IMG/VR virus record: IMGVR_UViG_3300037882_004947
Span: 1-46,353 of that record
Length of the DNA: 46,353 nt
Strand: one strand, 5' to 3'
Source: a virus
In this document: positions 16,241-23,121 of the stretch, in pieces
Numbering within the stretch: position 1 is the stretch's first letter
How the letters are laid out: every line of letters begins with the position of its first letter
The notes under the pieces: generated by a model
Databases searched by the model: none
What the model was told of the DNA's origin: nothing
What the model saw: the letters and a program-made list of their open reading frames with translations, nothing else
Translations under genes and position numbers: made by a program

Positions 16241-16620
16241 ATAAAGACTACGTGGAAGTTATTGCGCGGGTGTGTCACGAGGTGAACCGTGCCTACTGCG
16301 CGTCCTATGGCGACCACACGCAACCAACGTGGGAGGACGCACCCGAGAGCAGTCGCAGAGCGACCCGCGAGGGAGTAGAGGCGTGCCTTTCCGGCGAGTG
16401 CACCGGGCCGGGGAAAACACACGACAACTGGGCGGCTGCTCTGTTTCGCGATGGGTGGGTGCATGGCTTCGAGAAAGACCCTGTGGCCAAGACGCACCCT
16501 GGTTTGGTGCCGTTTGAGCACTTGCCGCACCGCGAGCAGGTGAAGGACCACTTGTTCATCGCGGTTGTGCGTTCGCTCGCGAGCTATGGGTTTTTCACCT
16601 CGCGATTGGATGGGATCTGA
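16237..16620 (+). CDS. RyR-domain protein
   Basis: 127 residues, essentially one RyR (ryanodine receptor) repeat domain. 'IARVCHEVNRAYCASYGD' is the first helix, 'TWEDAPESSRRATREGVEACL' follows, then 'THDNWAAALFRDGWVHG', 'KTHPGLVPFEHLP' and 'KDHLFIAVVRSL'. These are the conserved HE.NR.YC, W..AP, H..W....DGW..G, HP.LVP(Y/F)..L and KD.LF.. positions. Bacterial and phage RyR domains are of unsettled function and have been linked to nucleotide-centred conflict systems. It is in an ATGA-coupled string with the small membrane protein. Confidence 0.8.
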   Translation: MNKDYVEVIARVCHEVNRAYCASYGDHTQPTWEDAPESSRRATREGVEACLSGECTGPGKTHDNWAAALFRDGWVHGFEKDPVAKTHPGLVPFEHLPHREQVKDHLFIAVVRSLASYGFFTSRLDGI

Positions 16621-16642
16621 TGAGTGAAAGGAAGGATCGATC

Positions 16643-16897
16643 ATGGGTTCTAGACGATACACGCTAACCGATCTGCAGGTTCTGGTTGCGGTTGCCAAGG
16701 CGAACGAGAATGGTCAGACGGAGTGGGAGCCTGCGCGAGGGCAGCAGGCAGCGGCGACGCGCCTTTGCAAGGCTGGCTTTCTGCTGGAGCGCCCAAACGG
16801 TAACACGGTGCCGTCGACGTACATCCCGAGCCTGCGGGGCGATGAGCTAGCGGTTATCATGCTCGACCTCCTGCGCGGAATGGCAATGCGACCATGA
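16643..16897 (+). CDS. Small winged-helix-like protein
   Basis: 84 residues with AAGGAAGG upstream of ATG 16643. 'LTDLQVLVAVAKANENGQ', 'ATRLCKAGFLLERPNGN' and a basic hairpin ending in STYIPS look like a short winged helix (helices, recognition helix, wing). A phage regulator is the likely role; the target is unknown. It ends in an ATGA overlap with the next gene. Confidence 0.55.
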   Translation: MGSRRYTLTDLQVLVAVAKANENGQTEWEPARGQQAAATRLCKAGFLLERPNGNTVPSTYIPSLRGDELAVIMLDLLRGMAMRP

Positions 16898-17124
16898 GCC
16901 GGATGGTTGAGGTGCATCCGCAGGTTCTCGCACAGTTGCAGGAGCGGGCGGCGCGATGCTCGGAACTGGAGAGCAAGGTGGTCGAGGTAGTGGCAGAGTT
17001 GCTGCGTTGGAGTGGCGAGGAGTTGCGGCCCGTCATACCACGAACAGCATGGAATAGCGGTCGCTCGAACGGGTTGCTCAAGGCTGCCGAAATGGTCGCG
17101 GAGAAGCTGGGGGCGAAGTCGTGA
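16894..17124 (+). CDS. Small helical hypothetical protein
   Basis: 76 residues, ATGA overlap at the start and GTGA at the end. Nearly all helical (VHPQVLAQLQERAARCSELE, then VVEVVAELLRW) with an 'NSGRSNGLLKAAEMVAEKLG' tail. A coiled-coil or oligomerising protein of unknown role. Confidence 0.55.
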   Translation: MSRMVEVHPQVLAQLQERAARCSELESKVVEVVAELLRWSGEELRPVIPRTAWNSGRSNGLLKAAEMVAEKLGAKS

Positions 17125-17348
17125 CAACCGAAACAATCGATAAGCTGTTCTTAGAGCTGTCACAGGTTACCAGTGCAACTACTGCCAAGGAGTGCCGGCT
17201 TCTTGACTTAGCCGAGGCGACCAAGCCATTTGTGGAATTGGTTAAGGGTTCGAACGGGCGCATACCTGTGGAGAAGCTTTCGCTCGCCGACTGGCACCGC
17301 TTGGTGAAGGCTTGGGACAAGTGCGTCAAACAGGGCTTGTTGACGTGA
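17121..17348 (+). CDS. Small hypothetical protein
   Basis: 75 residues, GTG start coupled to the previous stop and GTGA overlap at its end. Helical (IDKLFLELSQVTSATTAKEC, LSLADWHRLVKAWDKCVKQG). The last part could be a short helix-turn-helix, but no clear motif is present. Confidence 0.5.
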   Translation: MTTETIDKLFLELSQVTSATTAKECRLLDLAEATKPFVELVKGSNGRIPVEKLSLADWHRLVKAWDKCVKQGLLT

Positions 17349-17617
17349 CTGACGACAAGAACATGTTGGTAGTCCTGGGGCGATGTTTCACGTGGAACGC
17401 ACGGTACCAGCGGTGGGAGTGTCGTCTCAAAGGGCTTCGAAGACAGGGCGGGCCCTTGCTGATTCTGATGCAACGGGTGACACTGGGGCCTCACCCCGAG
17501 ACGTTTTGGGTGGCGACGGCGTACGACAAGAGCAAGGACGGGGTGACGGCGGAGGAGGCGGTTACAAAACTGCAGAACTACTGGCTGCAGATTGCCGCGC
17601 TCGAGCCCTTGGGTTGA
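17345..17617 (+). CDS. Small hypothetical protein
   Basis: 90 residues from GTG 17345, GTGA-coupled to the preceding gene. A beta-rich first half (LVVLGRCFTWNARYQRWECRL, LLILMQRVTLG, ETFWVATAYD) is followed by a helix. Last gene before the first repeat promoter. No family recognised. Confidence 0.55.
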   Translation: MTDDKNMLVVLGRCFTWNARYQRWECRLKGLRRQGGPLLILMQRVTLGPHPETFWVATAYDKSKDGVTAEEAVTKLQNYWLQIAALEPLG

Positions 17618-17679
17618 ATTCGACACCGACGACACTTTTAACACTTGCAACTGTCGCGAACCCATGCGATAGTTAGTTC
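17618..17679 (+). promoter_or_regulatory. Repeat promoter, copy 1 (leaderless)
   Basis: Conserved upstream ATTCGACAC and ACTTTTAACAC boxes, TTGCAA at 17645-17650, 17-bp spacer, GATAGT at 17668-17673, six bases, then ATG 17680. Upstream box, -35, -10 and distance to ATG match the other copies. CTGTCG...CGATAG is an imperfect inverted repeat over the spacer and -10. Confidence 0.7.
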
Positions 17680-17919
17680 ATGAGCGCGACACGCACCGCA
17701 GCCGAACTTGAAGTGAACGTTTTGATTCGCGAGATGGCCGGCTTCAAGAGCTTCATTGACGGGTACCGCTGCAAGGTGGACGTCGCCATTCTGCTGATCA
17801 TCGCGGAGGCGCGCGGGTGGGACGTTGAGGCTACGGCTGAGTATGTCGGGCGGCTTGTGAGCGAGCGCACGCTGGTTGAGGTAGAGCCCAACCTGCTGTT
17901 CGTTCCGGCGCCTTTCTGA
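17680..17919 (+). CDS. Small hypothetical protein behind repeat promoter 1
   Basis: 79 residues, starting at the predicted transcription start. Helical N-terminal part (AAELEVNVLIREMAGFKSF), then VAILLIIAEARGWDVEATAEYVGRL, which could hold a helix-turn-helix ('GWDVEATAEYVGRLV'). No Shine-Dalgarno. A regulator is possible but unproven. Confidence 0.6.
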   Translation: MSATRTAAELEVNVLIREMAGFKSFIDGYRCKVDVAILLIIAEARGWDVEATAEYVGRLVSERTLVEVEPNLLFVPAPF

Positions 17920-17951
17920 GATTCCACAGACAAGTTGAAAGGGTTGAGTTT

Positions 17952-18494
17952 ATGAGTTGGGTTACCGAGGTACGGGCAGCAGTTGAAGGGTTGAGCTTGG
18001 ACGTTGTCGAGATGTCCGAGGCGGCGGTGGTCAAGTTCGAGGAGGTCTGGGTGTACTTCCGAAGCGACCGGTCCGTTGATACGCGGACGATGCATCTTCC
18101 CGGCGTGTTGAGGGAGGGCGAGCGTGCAGCTTTGGATGCGGTTGTGAGTCAGCTGGACAGGCGTGTGTGGCGTTTCGCCTTGAGCGGAGATTCCTCGAAA
18201 CCTTGGCACGATCAGTTGAGCGAAAAGCATCATTTGCACAATGACCTGGCGGTGGAGGCTTTGTTGGACCTGCATAGCCGCTTGGTGCAGTTGGAGGCGC
18301 ACGCGCCGACCTCCGCAGAGCCAACGGCCAGGCCAGAGGCAACCAAGCTGCAAGAGCTGAGGGCTTTGCGGATTACGCACTCGGTCATCCGCGACAATGG
18401 GCGGCGGGCAGAGGTGGAGCTCAGCGTGAGTGGCGATGTCACGGCAATCGATACTGTGCGTATTGGGAAGCACCGGTACACACGCGTCGAGTAA
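17952..18494 (+). CDS. Hypothetical protein
   Basis: 180 residues, with GAAAGGG upstream of ATG 17952. N-terminal mixed domain (VRAAVEGLSLDVVEMSEAAV), middle helix, then an Ala/Pro/Thr linker (SAEPTARPEATKLQEL) and a C-terminal beta region (AEVELSVSGDVTAIDTVRIG). No family recognised. Its GAG-TAA end runs directly into repeat promoter 2. Confidence 0.6.
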   Translation: MSWVTEVRAAVEGLSLDVVEMSEAAVVKFEEVWVYFRSDRSVDTRTMHLPGVLREGERAALDAVVSQLDRRVWRFALSGDSSKPWHDQLSEKHHLHNDLAVEALLDLHSRLVQLEAHAPTSAEPTARPEATKLQELRALRITHSVIRDNGRRAEVELSVSGDVTAIDTVRIGKHRYTRVE

Positions 18495-18555
18495 TTCGAC
18501 ACCGACGACGCTTTTTACACTTGCGAAGTCTATCGATCAATGCGATAGTTTGATC
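18495..18555 (+). promoter_or_regulatory. Repeat promoter, copy 2 (leaderless)
   Basis: Upstream TTCGACAC and CTTTTTACAC boxes, TTGCGA at 18521-18526, 17-bp spacer, GATAGT at 18544-18549, six bases, ATG 18556. CTATCG and CGATAG, separated by seven bases, form an inverted repeat across spacer and -10. Confidence 0.75.
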
Positions 18556-18774
18556 ATGAACAAGCAAGACCTCGTAACGATGACCCTCAACCAAACCCGG
18601 CAAAACGCTTTGGTTGAGGCCGCAGGATTGGATAACGCTCAGCAGCTTCGCACGTTGAGTTCTTTCGACCTGCGTAAGGCAGCTTCCAAGGCTGCCTCGA
18701 TCTTGAACAAGCTTGGGGTTGTACATCCCAAGGGCGTGCGATGGTCTGCGGACAAGGTTCTCACCACGTTTTGA
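18556..18774 (+). CDS. Small helical protein behind repeat promoter 2
   Basis: 72 residues beginning MNKQDLVTMTLNQTRQNALV. Helical throughout with a basic C terminus (FDLRKAASKAASILNKLGVV). It begins at the predicted transcription start. Function unknown; a DNA-binding role is possible from charge. Confidence 0.6.
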   Translation: MNKQDLVTMTLNQTRQNALVEAAGLDNAQQLRTLSSFDLRKAASKAASILNKLGVVHPKGVRWSADKVLTTF

Positions 18775-18790
18775 TTCGGAGGTTTCGCTA

Positions 18791-19147
18791 ATGGGAACGC
18801 ACGCTACAATTGGGTACTGGGACCCCGAGAAGGGTCACATCGTGGAGGCTTACTTGCACTACGATGGGGCCAGCGCGGCGACGCTGCGCGAGCACTACAA
18901 TTCGTTGGAGTTGGCGAAGTATCTGGTGAGCGGCGGCGACATGTCGACGTTGGGCGCGAGTTGTTCGGCGCCCGAGGGGCACAGCTTTTCTACGCCGGTG
19001 GATGGGTACACGGTGTACTATCGGCGAGATCGAGGTGAGTCCGGTTGCGGGCCTCGGTCGACGCACATGCTGGCGTTTCGTTTGCGGACGGAGATTAGCT
19101 ACCTGTTCAAAGATGGCGAATGGCAGGTTTTCTACGAGAGGCGCTGA
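18791..19147 (+). CDS. Conserved phage protein of unknown function
   Basis: 118 residues; GGAGG lies ten bases before ATG 18791. 'MGTHATIGYWDPEKGHIVEAYLHYDG', 'LREHYNSLELAKYLVSGGDMSTLG' and 'TVYYRRDRGE' match a phage family I know in the form 'MGTRATIAV....V..IYCHWDG....G..L..HY.....V..L...GD.S.LG'. Its function is not established. A short TGATG-linked reading frame follows. Confidence 0.7.
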   Translation: MGTHATIGYWDPEKGHIVEAYLHYDGASAATLREHYNSLELAKYLVSGGDMSTLGASCSAPEGHSFSTPVDGYTVYYRRDRGESGCGPRSTHMLAFRLRTEISYLFKDGEWQVFYERR

Positions 19148-19200
19148 TGAAAAACATTCTTGTGGATTGCGATTACTCTCAGCTTGAGGAGTTGCGATGA
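19147..19200 (+). CDS. 17-residue mini-gene with polymerase-like motif (doubtful)
   Basis: ATG 19147 overlaps the upstream stop (TGATG), and its own stop overlaps the next start (ATGA), so it fits neatly into the gene chain. The product contains DYSQLEELR, close to the family A DNA polymerase motif A 'DYSQIELR'. It may be a relic of a polymerase gene, a leader peptide or chance. Confidence 0.3.
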   Translation: MKNILVDCDYSQLEELR

Positions 19201-19397
19201 ATGTGGATGACTGCCGCTACTGTGGGCACAAGGCTAAGGTGCACGCGTTGCGCCGAGGCAACTATCAGCGTACGGGCGACAATTACCAGGTGACGTGCAA
19301 CGGTTGCAGATGCCGCGGGCCACTGGTGAAGGATTCTGAGGCGAAGGCCGTGGAGGCGTGGAACGCGATGCAGCGGGGCGAGACCTGCTTTGGATGA
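19197..19397 (+). CDS. Lar-like zinc-ribbon protein
   Basis: 66 residues, ATGA start. CRYCGHKA...VTCNGCRCRGP then AVEAWN is the standard Lar/restriction-alleviation-like pattern: C-x2-C, about 25 residues, C-x2-C, G, then '..A...WN'. Members are common in phages; Rac-prophage Lar modulates type I restriction-modification, but most homologues are untested. Placing it in an anti-restriction role is inference. Confidence 0.65.
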   Translation: MNVDDCRYCGHKAKVHALRRGNYQRTGDNYQVTCNGCRCRGPLVKDSEAKAVEAWNAMQRGETCFG

Positions 19398-19632
19398 GCT
19401 CATCGTTCGCGAGCGGCGCAGCCGGCTTCACCATATGTCTGAAAAGAAATGGACGGCGGCGTACTGCGCCCCCTTCCAGCAGGCGATGCGGGCGTTGTTG
19501 CCTGTATGCACCGATGGGGACTGTTTTCTTTCCGGGAGCGCGTTGCACGTGGGGCCCTGCGTGCCGTGTGAATGCGGGTTGGAGCACGCTATAGACGAGT
19601 GCCCGGAAAACTATCTAGGGAGCGACGAGTGA
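19390..19632 (+). CDS. DECP-family Cys/His protein, copy 1
   Basis: 80 residues from TTG 19390 (ATG 19435 would give 65). It has CAPFQQAMRAL, then C-x4-C-F-LSGS-x2-H-V-G-x-C-x2-C-x-CG-x2-HAIDECP-x2-Y. Six Cys and two His fit one or two zinc ions. The same module occurs in genes at 23669, 23931 and 25040, so this is a four-member family within 6 kb. No outside family recognised. Linked to the next gene by TGATG. Confidence 0.6.
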   Translation: MDELIVRERRSRLHHMSEKKWTAAYCAPFQQAMRALLPVCTDGDCFLSGSALHVGPCVPCECGLEHAIDECPENYLGSDE

Positions 19633-19928
19633 TGAGCGACGAGGTTACCTACGAAGGGTGCGAGCAGTTTGTTGGTTGGACCGTTACCCTCATTCCGATG
19701 ACCGCAGGCGAGTTTGGGGAGCCGGGTTACAGTCTCGACTGCCCCGGGTACAAGCGGGTGCACCTAACCCCGTCCAAGCATGACGTGTACATGCTGCAGC
19801 AAGAGGAGCGTGACGGGAGTGTGACCGAGGGGCGGCGTGCTTGGGTGCACAATCGCTCGCCGGATTGGGTCGAGGATGGCTGGCTTGTCGAGTGGCTGAA
19901 GCACGGTTTGTTGAAGCGCGTGAAGTGA
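19632..19928 (+). CDS. Hypothetical protein
   Basis: 98 residues from ATG 19632 (TGATG overlap). A beta-rich start (EQFVGWTVTLIPMTAG), a central 'HDVYMLQQEERDG' and a C-terminal Trp-rich helix (DWVEDGWLVEWLKHGLLKR). No family recognised. It is followed by the 273-base non-coding region. Confidence 0.55.
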   Translation: MSDEVTYEGCEQFVGWTVTLIPMTAGEFGEPGYSLDCPGYKRVHLTPSKHDVYMLQQEERDGSVTEGRRAWVHNRSPDWVEDGWLVEWLKHGLLKRVK

Positions 19929-20139
19929 GCGAAGGGGTTTCGAACCCTCCAGTCTGTTGAGCTATCTCAGGTAATGCTGTTGCGCGGGACGATGCAGGGT
20001 CCCGTTAAACGCAGGGGATTGACCCTGAGTCGAGCGAGTATGGGCGGCCGTGCTCGAGCCGTACCGCAATGACCTCGGCAACTTGTGCGCACGCCGGTGA
20101 GAAGCCGGTCGGTAGCTCAACAGACTGGAGGGTTTGAAC
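19929..20139. repeat. Non-coding region framed by a 26-bp inverted repeat
   Basis: No gene is seen between 19929 and 20201. Bases 19939-19964 and 20113-20138 are inverted copies with one mismatch in 26 (22 contiguous matches), flanking 148 bp. The arm, read 5' to 3' on either strand, contains TAGCTCAACAGACTGGAG, which resembles a tRNA D-arm (TA-GCTC...GAG), but no full cloverleaf follows. Smaller hairpins can form inside (for example GGGAC/GTCCC near 19987-20003). Possible readings are a panhandle RNA, remnants of two tRNA-like halves, or a small non-autonomous element. Confidence 0.6.
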
Positions 20140-20201
20140 TTTCGACACTCGCGACGCTTTTTATACTTGCGAAGTCTATCGATCAATGCGATAGTTAGGT
20201 C
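20140..20201 (+). promoter_or_regulatory. Repeat promoter, copy 3 (leaderless)
   Basis: TTTCGACAC and CTTTTTATAC boxes, TTGCGA at 20167-20172, 17-bp spacer, GATAGT at 20190-20195, TAGGTC, then ATG 20202. CTATCG-N7-CGATAG inverted repeat present. It begins just after the 26-bp inverted repeat. Confidence 0.75.
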
Positions 20202-20360
20202 ATGAACAGCAAGCTGAGCAAGACCGCGATCAAGAACCCGAAGTTCAGGATTTCCGTTTACTGGGCCGCGCTCGAGACGTGCACCACGGACGCTCAAGAA
20301 AAGTGCGTTCTCGAGCAGATTGAAGCTACGGCTCGGGTCTTGGCGCGAGGGCGCTGGTGA
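20202..20360 (+). CDS. Small protein behind repeat promoter 3
   Basis: 52 residues beginning MNSKLSKTAIKNPKFRISVYW, then helical (EKCVLEQIEATARVLARGRW). It begins at the predicted transcription start and ends in a GTGA overlap with the following gene, so it may serve as the leader frame for it. No family recognised. Confidence 0.55.
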   Translation: MNSKLSKTAIKNPKFRISVYWAALETCTTDAQEKCVLEQIEATARVLARGRW

Positions 20361-20863
20361 GCTCGCTTAAGGAGTCGATCGTGCAAGTTCAAATCTCGAA
20401 AGAAGGGCGCCGCTACTACCTGCTGGGTAACACCTACGCTATCAAGGATGCGCTTCGTGCAGCCGGTGCGAAGTGGGACCGGGAGCGCGGCGCTTGGTGG
20501 ACGAGCAAGCCTGACGTGGCGGCTCGTTTTGAAGAGCAGGTGCGAGAGAAGTCTGCGGCGCTTGAAGCGGTGCAGGCAGCAACGGCAAACGAGCCGCGAA
20601 GCGCGGTGCGCGGGAACACTTACCCTGTGCGCGAGGCGTTGAGGGCGCTTGGTGGAACGTGGGATGCCGCAGGCAAGGTGTGGGTTGTCCCTGCGTCCAA
20701 AGAGGCGGAGGCCAACGCGCTGGTTGCCGCTGCACCGAAGTCGACCTTTAAGCGACCTTCGCCCGATGGTTACTATCGCAGAGGCGGGCAGACCTTGGCG
20801 CGAGGGTGTGCGGACTGTTCCCGGCTAGGGCGGATGTGCGCGCAGTGCGAGTTCGATTCCTGA
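20357..20863 (+). CDS. Protein with two GNTYPV/WD-type repeats and a Cys cluster
   Basis: 168 residues from GTG (GTGA overlap). Two copies of one motif: LLGNTYAIKDALRAAGAKWD...GAWWTSK (about 22-52) and VRGNTYPVREALRALGGTWD...KVWVVPA (about 84-115). I recognise this 'G-T-Y-x-V-K-x2-L-x2-L-G-(G/A)-x-W-D-x5-W' unit from other phage and plasmid proteins, where it is a small alpha/beta module of uncertain role. The C terminus has GCADCSRLGRMCAQC, a C-x2-C...C-x2-C zinc site. Confidence 0.6.
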   Translation: MSSLKESIVQVQISKEGRRYYLLGNTYAIKDALRAAGAKWDRERGAWWTSKPDVAARFEEQVREKSAALEAVQAATANEPRSAVRGNTYPVREALRALGGTWDAAGKVWVVPASKEAEANALVAAAPKSTFKRPSPDGYYRRGGQTLARGCADCSRLGRMCAQCEFDS

Positions 20864-20865
20864 AC

Positions 20866-20927
20866 TTTCGACACTGGCGACGCTTTTTATACTTGCGAAC
20901 CCTCTAGGGCCGTGCGATAGTTAGGTC
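20866..20927 (+). promoter_or_regulatory. Repeat promoter, copy 4 (leaderless)
   Basis: TTTCGACAC and CTTTTTATAC boxes, TTGCGA at 20893-20898, 17-bp spacer, GATAGT at 20916-20921, TAGGTC, ATG 20928. The spacer differs from copies 2, 3, 5 and 6 and carries CCCTCTAGGG instead of CTATCG, suggesting a different operator. Confidence 0.75.
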
Positions 20928-21212
20928 ATGAACAGCAACCAACCCGAAACGACCGCAACCATCCTCCCTTCGAAGAACGCACGTTTGGTGTCGCTTCGCC
21001 GTCGGTTTCGCCTCGCGGCGGAGCAGGTTCAGCCTGCTGTTCGCGCCAACTACGCGAGCGCGCAGGAGTACATTGCGGCGACGCAGGAACAAGCGCAGGT
21101 GCGCAAGGGAGTGCAGGCTCTCGCGATGCAGCTCATGAAGCTCGACCGCTCGAATCGCCTGTACTGGGAGCGCCAGTACGATCGCTACGACTCTTGTTAC
21201 TCGACGTTTTGA
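20928..21212 (+). CDS. Small basic helical protein behind repeat promoter 4
   Basis: 94 residues beginning MNSNQPETTATILPSKNARL, then a basic helix (VSLRRRFRLAAEQVQPAV) and a long Gln/Ala helix, ending with Tyr/Arg-rich residues (WERQYDRYDS). No family recognised. Confidence 0.6.
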   Translation: MNSNQPETTATILPSKNARLVSLRRRFRLAAEQVQPAVRANYASAQEYIAATQEQAQVRKGVQALAMQLMKLDRSNRLYWERQYDRYDSCYSTF

Positions 21213-21225
21213 AAGGACCCGCCCG

Positions 21226-21579
21226 ATGAAAGATTACGCATTGATCGAAGAGTTGAGTAAGCGGGCTTCCGCTAACCTAGGGCCCGCTTACTACGATGCT
21301 TTGCTTCTCGTGATTGCCGGCCTGCTGGGCGAGCCGGCGCGCGCTTGTCTCGTTGAGGCTTTTGTGCGGGGACCGCAGGACATGGCGAAGGTGCCCGGGT
21401 CGTCGACGCTGGTGAGGGCCTTGGTGCAGGCGGGGTTGCTTACGCGCTCTGCGTCGATGGCTTCCGACTTCATCGTCGGGGCGAGTGTGATGGGGAGGCG
21501 CCTGGTAGAGCGCGCGGGCTGGGTAACCCTGCAATCCGAAGCGCAGCAAGCACTCACGGAAGGGAAGTTCGATGAATAA
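21226..21579 (+). CDS. Helical hypothetical protein, winged-helix-like
   Basis: 117 residues; GAAAGGA precedes ATG 21226. Alternating helices, with 'AFVRGPQDMAKVPGSSTLVRALVQAGLLTRS' resembling a helix-turn-helix with a recognition helix, and a C-terminal helix. Overlaps the next gene by 8 bases. A transcription regulator is possible. Confidence 0.5.
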   Translation: MKDYALIEELSKRASANLGPAYYDALLLVIAGLLGEPARACLVEAFVRGPQDMAKVPGSSTLVRALVQAGLLTRSASMASDFIVGASVMGRRLVERAGWVTLQSEAQQALTEGKFDE

Positions 21580-22918
21580 TCAACCTGCAACTGTGGTTCT
21601 AACCCGGGCTCGAGCCCAAGCTATCTTGGAGGAGGCGCAGAAGCCAGTGGCTTTCCCGGCCTGCTGCGCTCCTTGGGTGGACCGAATCAAGTTCACGCCG
21701 GAGGAGAAGGTGGAGCTGAACCGGGCGTGGGACCTGTTGCCCGGGTGGACGACGCAGCTGATGGCGCTTCGGCGCATCGCGGAAGGCACGCTGGAGGTGC
21801 CTTCCGCGATTATCCAAGAAGAGTTCTGGTCCTGCAGGTTTTGCAAACACCGCAATGGCGGGTTGCAAGGCGAGGACGAAGGTTTGCGCTGTCGTGGTTG
21901 TGGTGCGCAGAAGGCTGACGAGCCGTGGGAGGCGCCTGCCGACGACTATGCGGCGCCGACTGTCACGGACCCGGAGCTGATAGATCGCGCCCTGGCGGGC
22001 GAGGTGTGGACGTGCGGGTACTGTTTCAACGTCGAGCGCAACGAGCACGACGCTTGCTCTGCTTGCGGCGCCGAACGGGCTCGAGCGATGCAGATACAGG
22101 CGGAGCGGGAGCACTGGCGGGAGCTGATGGGTTCTCGTGAAGAGCCGCCCGCATCGAGCGAAGCGCCAAGCCTTCCCGGCCTGCAAAAGTCACTGAACGA
22201 GGCGACGTGGTGGATTCTGGCCGGAGGTATTGGGCTCCTCTTGCTCATCGCGGGTTGCGTGTACTTCTTCGGAACGCATACGAGCACGGGCGTCGTGGCG
22301 CAGGTGCGCTGGGAGAGAACCGCTATCGTAGAAGAGCGGCACATCAAACACGGCGAGGATTGGGACGGGGCGATGCACGTCGGCGCGTTTGATACCGAGT
22401 GCGAGACGCGGCTGAAGCGGTATCAGAACTGCAACCCGCACAGCTGTCGCCCGCATCGTGTTGGCTACTCTTGCAATTGCTCAGGCGGCGACAGTTACGC
22501 TTGCGGCTCGAGTCGGAGTTGCCGCTCGAACGGGAATGGCTCTCGCACGTGTACGGACCGCACCAAGTACTGCACACATCCACGGCGCTGCGATACCTGC
22601 TACCGAACCGAGTATGATACGTGTTGGGATAGCTGCCCTGTTTACGATCGCTGGTGCCGCTACAGCTATCCGCAGTGGGAAGAGATTGCTCGAAAGCGTA
22701 CCGCGGGTAGCGATCTGCACCCGAAGTGGCCCGACCTTGCAGCGCATGGCGCGGACCAGCGGCTGCGGCAGTTGGAAGGGTACGAGGTGCACATCCGCGA
22801 CGCTGAGCACGATTGGAAGTTGGAGCCGGCGGGAGAAGTCGAGTTCCAGTGCTATGATGTCGGTACGACTCATCGCGTCGAGTACACTCGCGCAGGTAGC
22901 TTCAAGGTGAAGGATTGA
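21572..22918 (+). CDS. RanBP2-type zinc-finger membrane protein with Cys-rich outer domain
   Basis: 448 residues, the largest accessory protein. Two RanBP2-like fingers: FWSCRFCKHRN...LRCRGCGAQK (about 85-114) and VWTCGYCFNVERNEHDACSACGAER (about 145-169), each W-x-C-x2-C ... C-x2-C. A single transmembrane segment (WWILAGGIGLLLLIAGCVYFF, about 211-231) leads to a C-terminal domain with more than 15 Cys between about 265 and 365 (for example CSGGDSYACGSSRSCRS, CDTCYRTEYDTCWDSC). The fingers should be cytoplasmic and the Cys-rich part outside, if the usual orientation holds. Function unknown. It may be a sensor or surface protein made late in infection. Confidence 0.65.
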   Translation: MNNQPATVVLTRARAQAILEEAQKPVAFPACCAPWVDRIKFTPEEKVELNRAWDLLPGWTTQLMALRRIAEGTLEVPSAIIQEEFWSCRFCKHRNGGLQGEDEGLRCRGCGAQKADEPWEAPADDYAAPTVTDPELIDRALAGEVWTCGYCFNVERNEHDACSACGAERARAMQIQAEREHWRELMGSREEPPASSEAPSLPGLQKSLNEATWWILAGGIGLLLLIAGCVYFFGTHTSTGVVAQVRWERTAIVEERHIKHGEDWDGAMHVGAFDTECETRLKRYQNCNPHSCRPHRVGYSCNCSGGDSYACGSSRSCRSNGNGSRTCTDRTKYCTHPRRCDTCYRTEYDTCWDSCPVYDRWCRYSYPQWEEIARKRTAGSDLHPKWPDLAAHGADQRLRQLEGYEVHIRDAEHDWKLEPAGEVEFQCYDVGTTHRVEYTRAGSFKVKD

Positions 22919-22926
22919 TCTTGGCG

Positions 22927-23121
22927 ATGGCTGACCTCAGTAAGCTTGTTCGTTTTATTGCCGATCGCGAGGCGCCGATTCTCATGCACAGGATGGCGCA
23001 TGGGCGCACGCCCGAGGAGGAGGAAGTTCGACGCGTTTCAAAGTGCGGTTTGGCCGCGTGGCGCCTCGCTGTGAAAGAACGTGTGCGAGCTGAACGCATC
23101 GCGGAGGCGCTCATCGCATGA
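22927..23121 (+). CDS. Small basic hypothetical protein
   Basis: 64 residues from ATG 22927. TTG 22915, overlapping the previous stop as TTGA, is an alternative adding four residues and fits the local overlap style. Helical (LSKLVRFIADREAPILMHRM, AAWRLAVKERVRAERIAEAL). No family recognised. Confidence 0.5.
   Translation: MADLSKLVRFIADREAPILMHRMAHGRTPEEEEVRRVSKCGLAAWRLAVKERVRAERIAEALIA

Noticed and set aside
16620-16667. 15-residue frame starting TGATG after the RyR gene
   Set aside because: It overlaps the well-supported start of the 16643 gene, whose Shine-Dalgarno lies inside it.
19929-20139. A tRNA gene in the non-coding gap
   Set aside because: The arms look like a D-arm, but no anticodon arm, T-arm and matching acceptor stem could be assembled on either strand.
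20139-20166. T-rich part of the repeats considered as terminators
   Set aside because: The bases before CTTTTTATAC form no stable stem, and the position relative to the -35 is fixed, which fits an upstream promoter element better.
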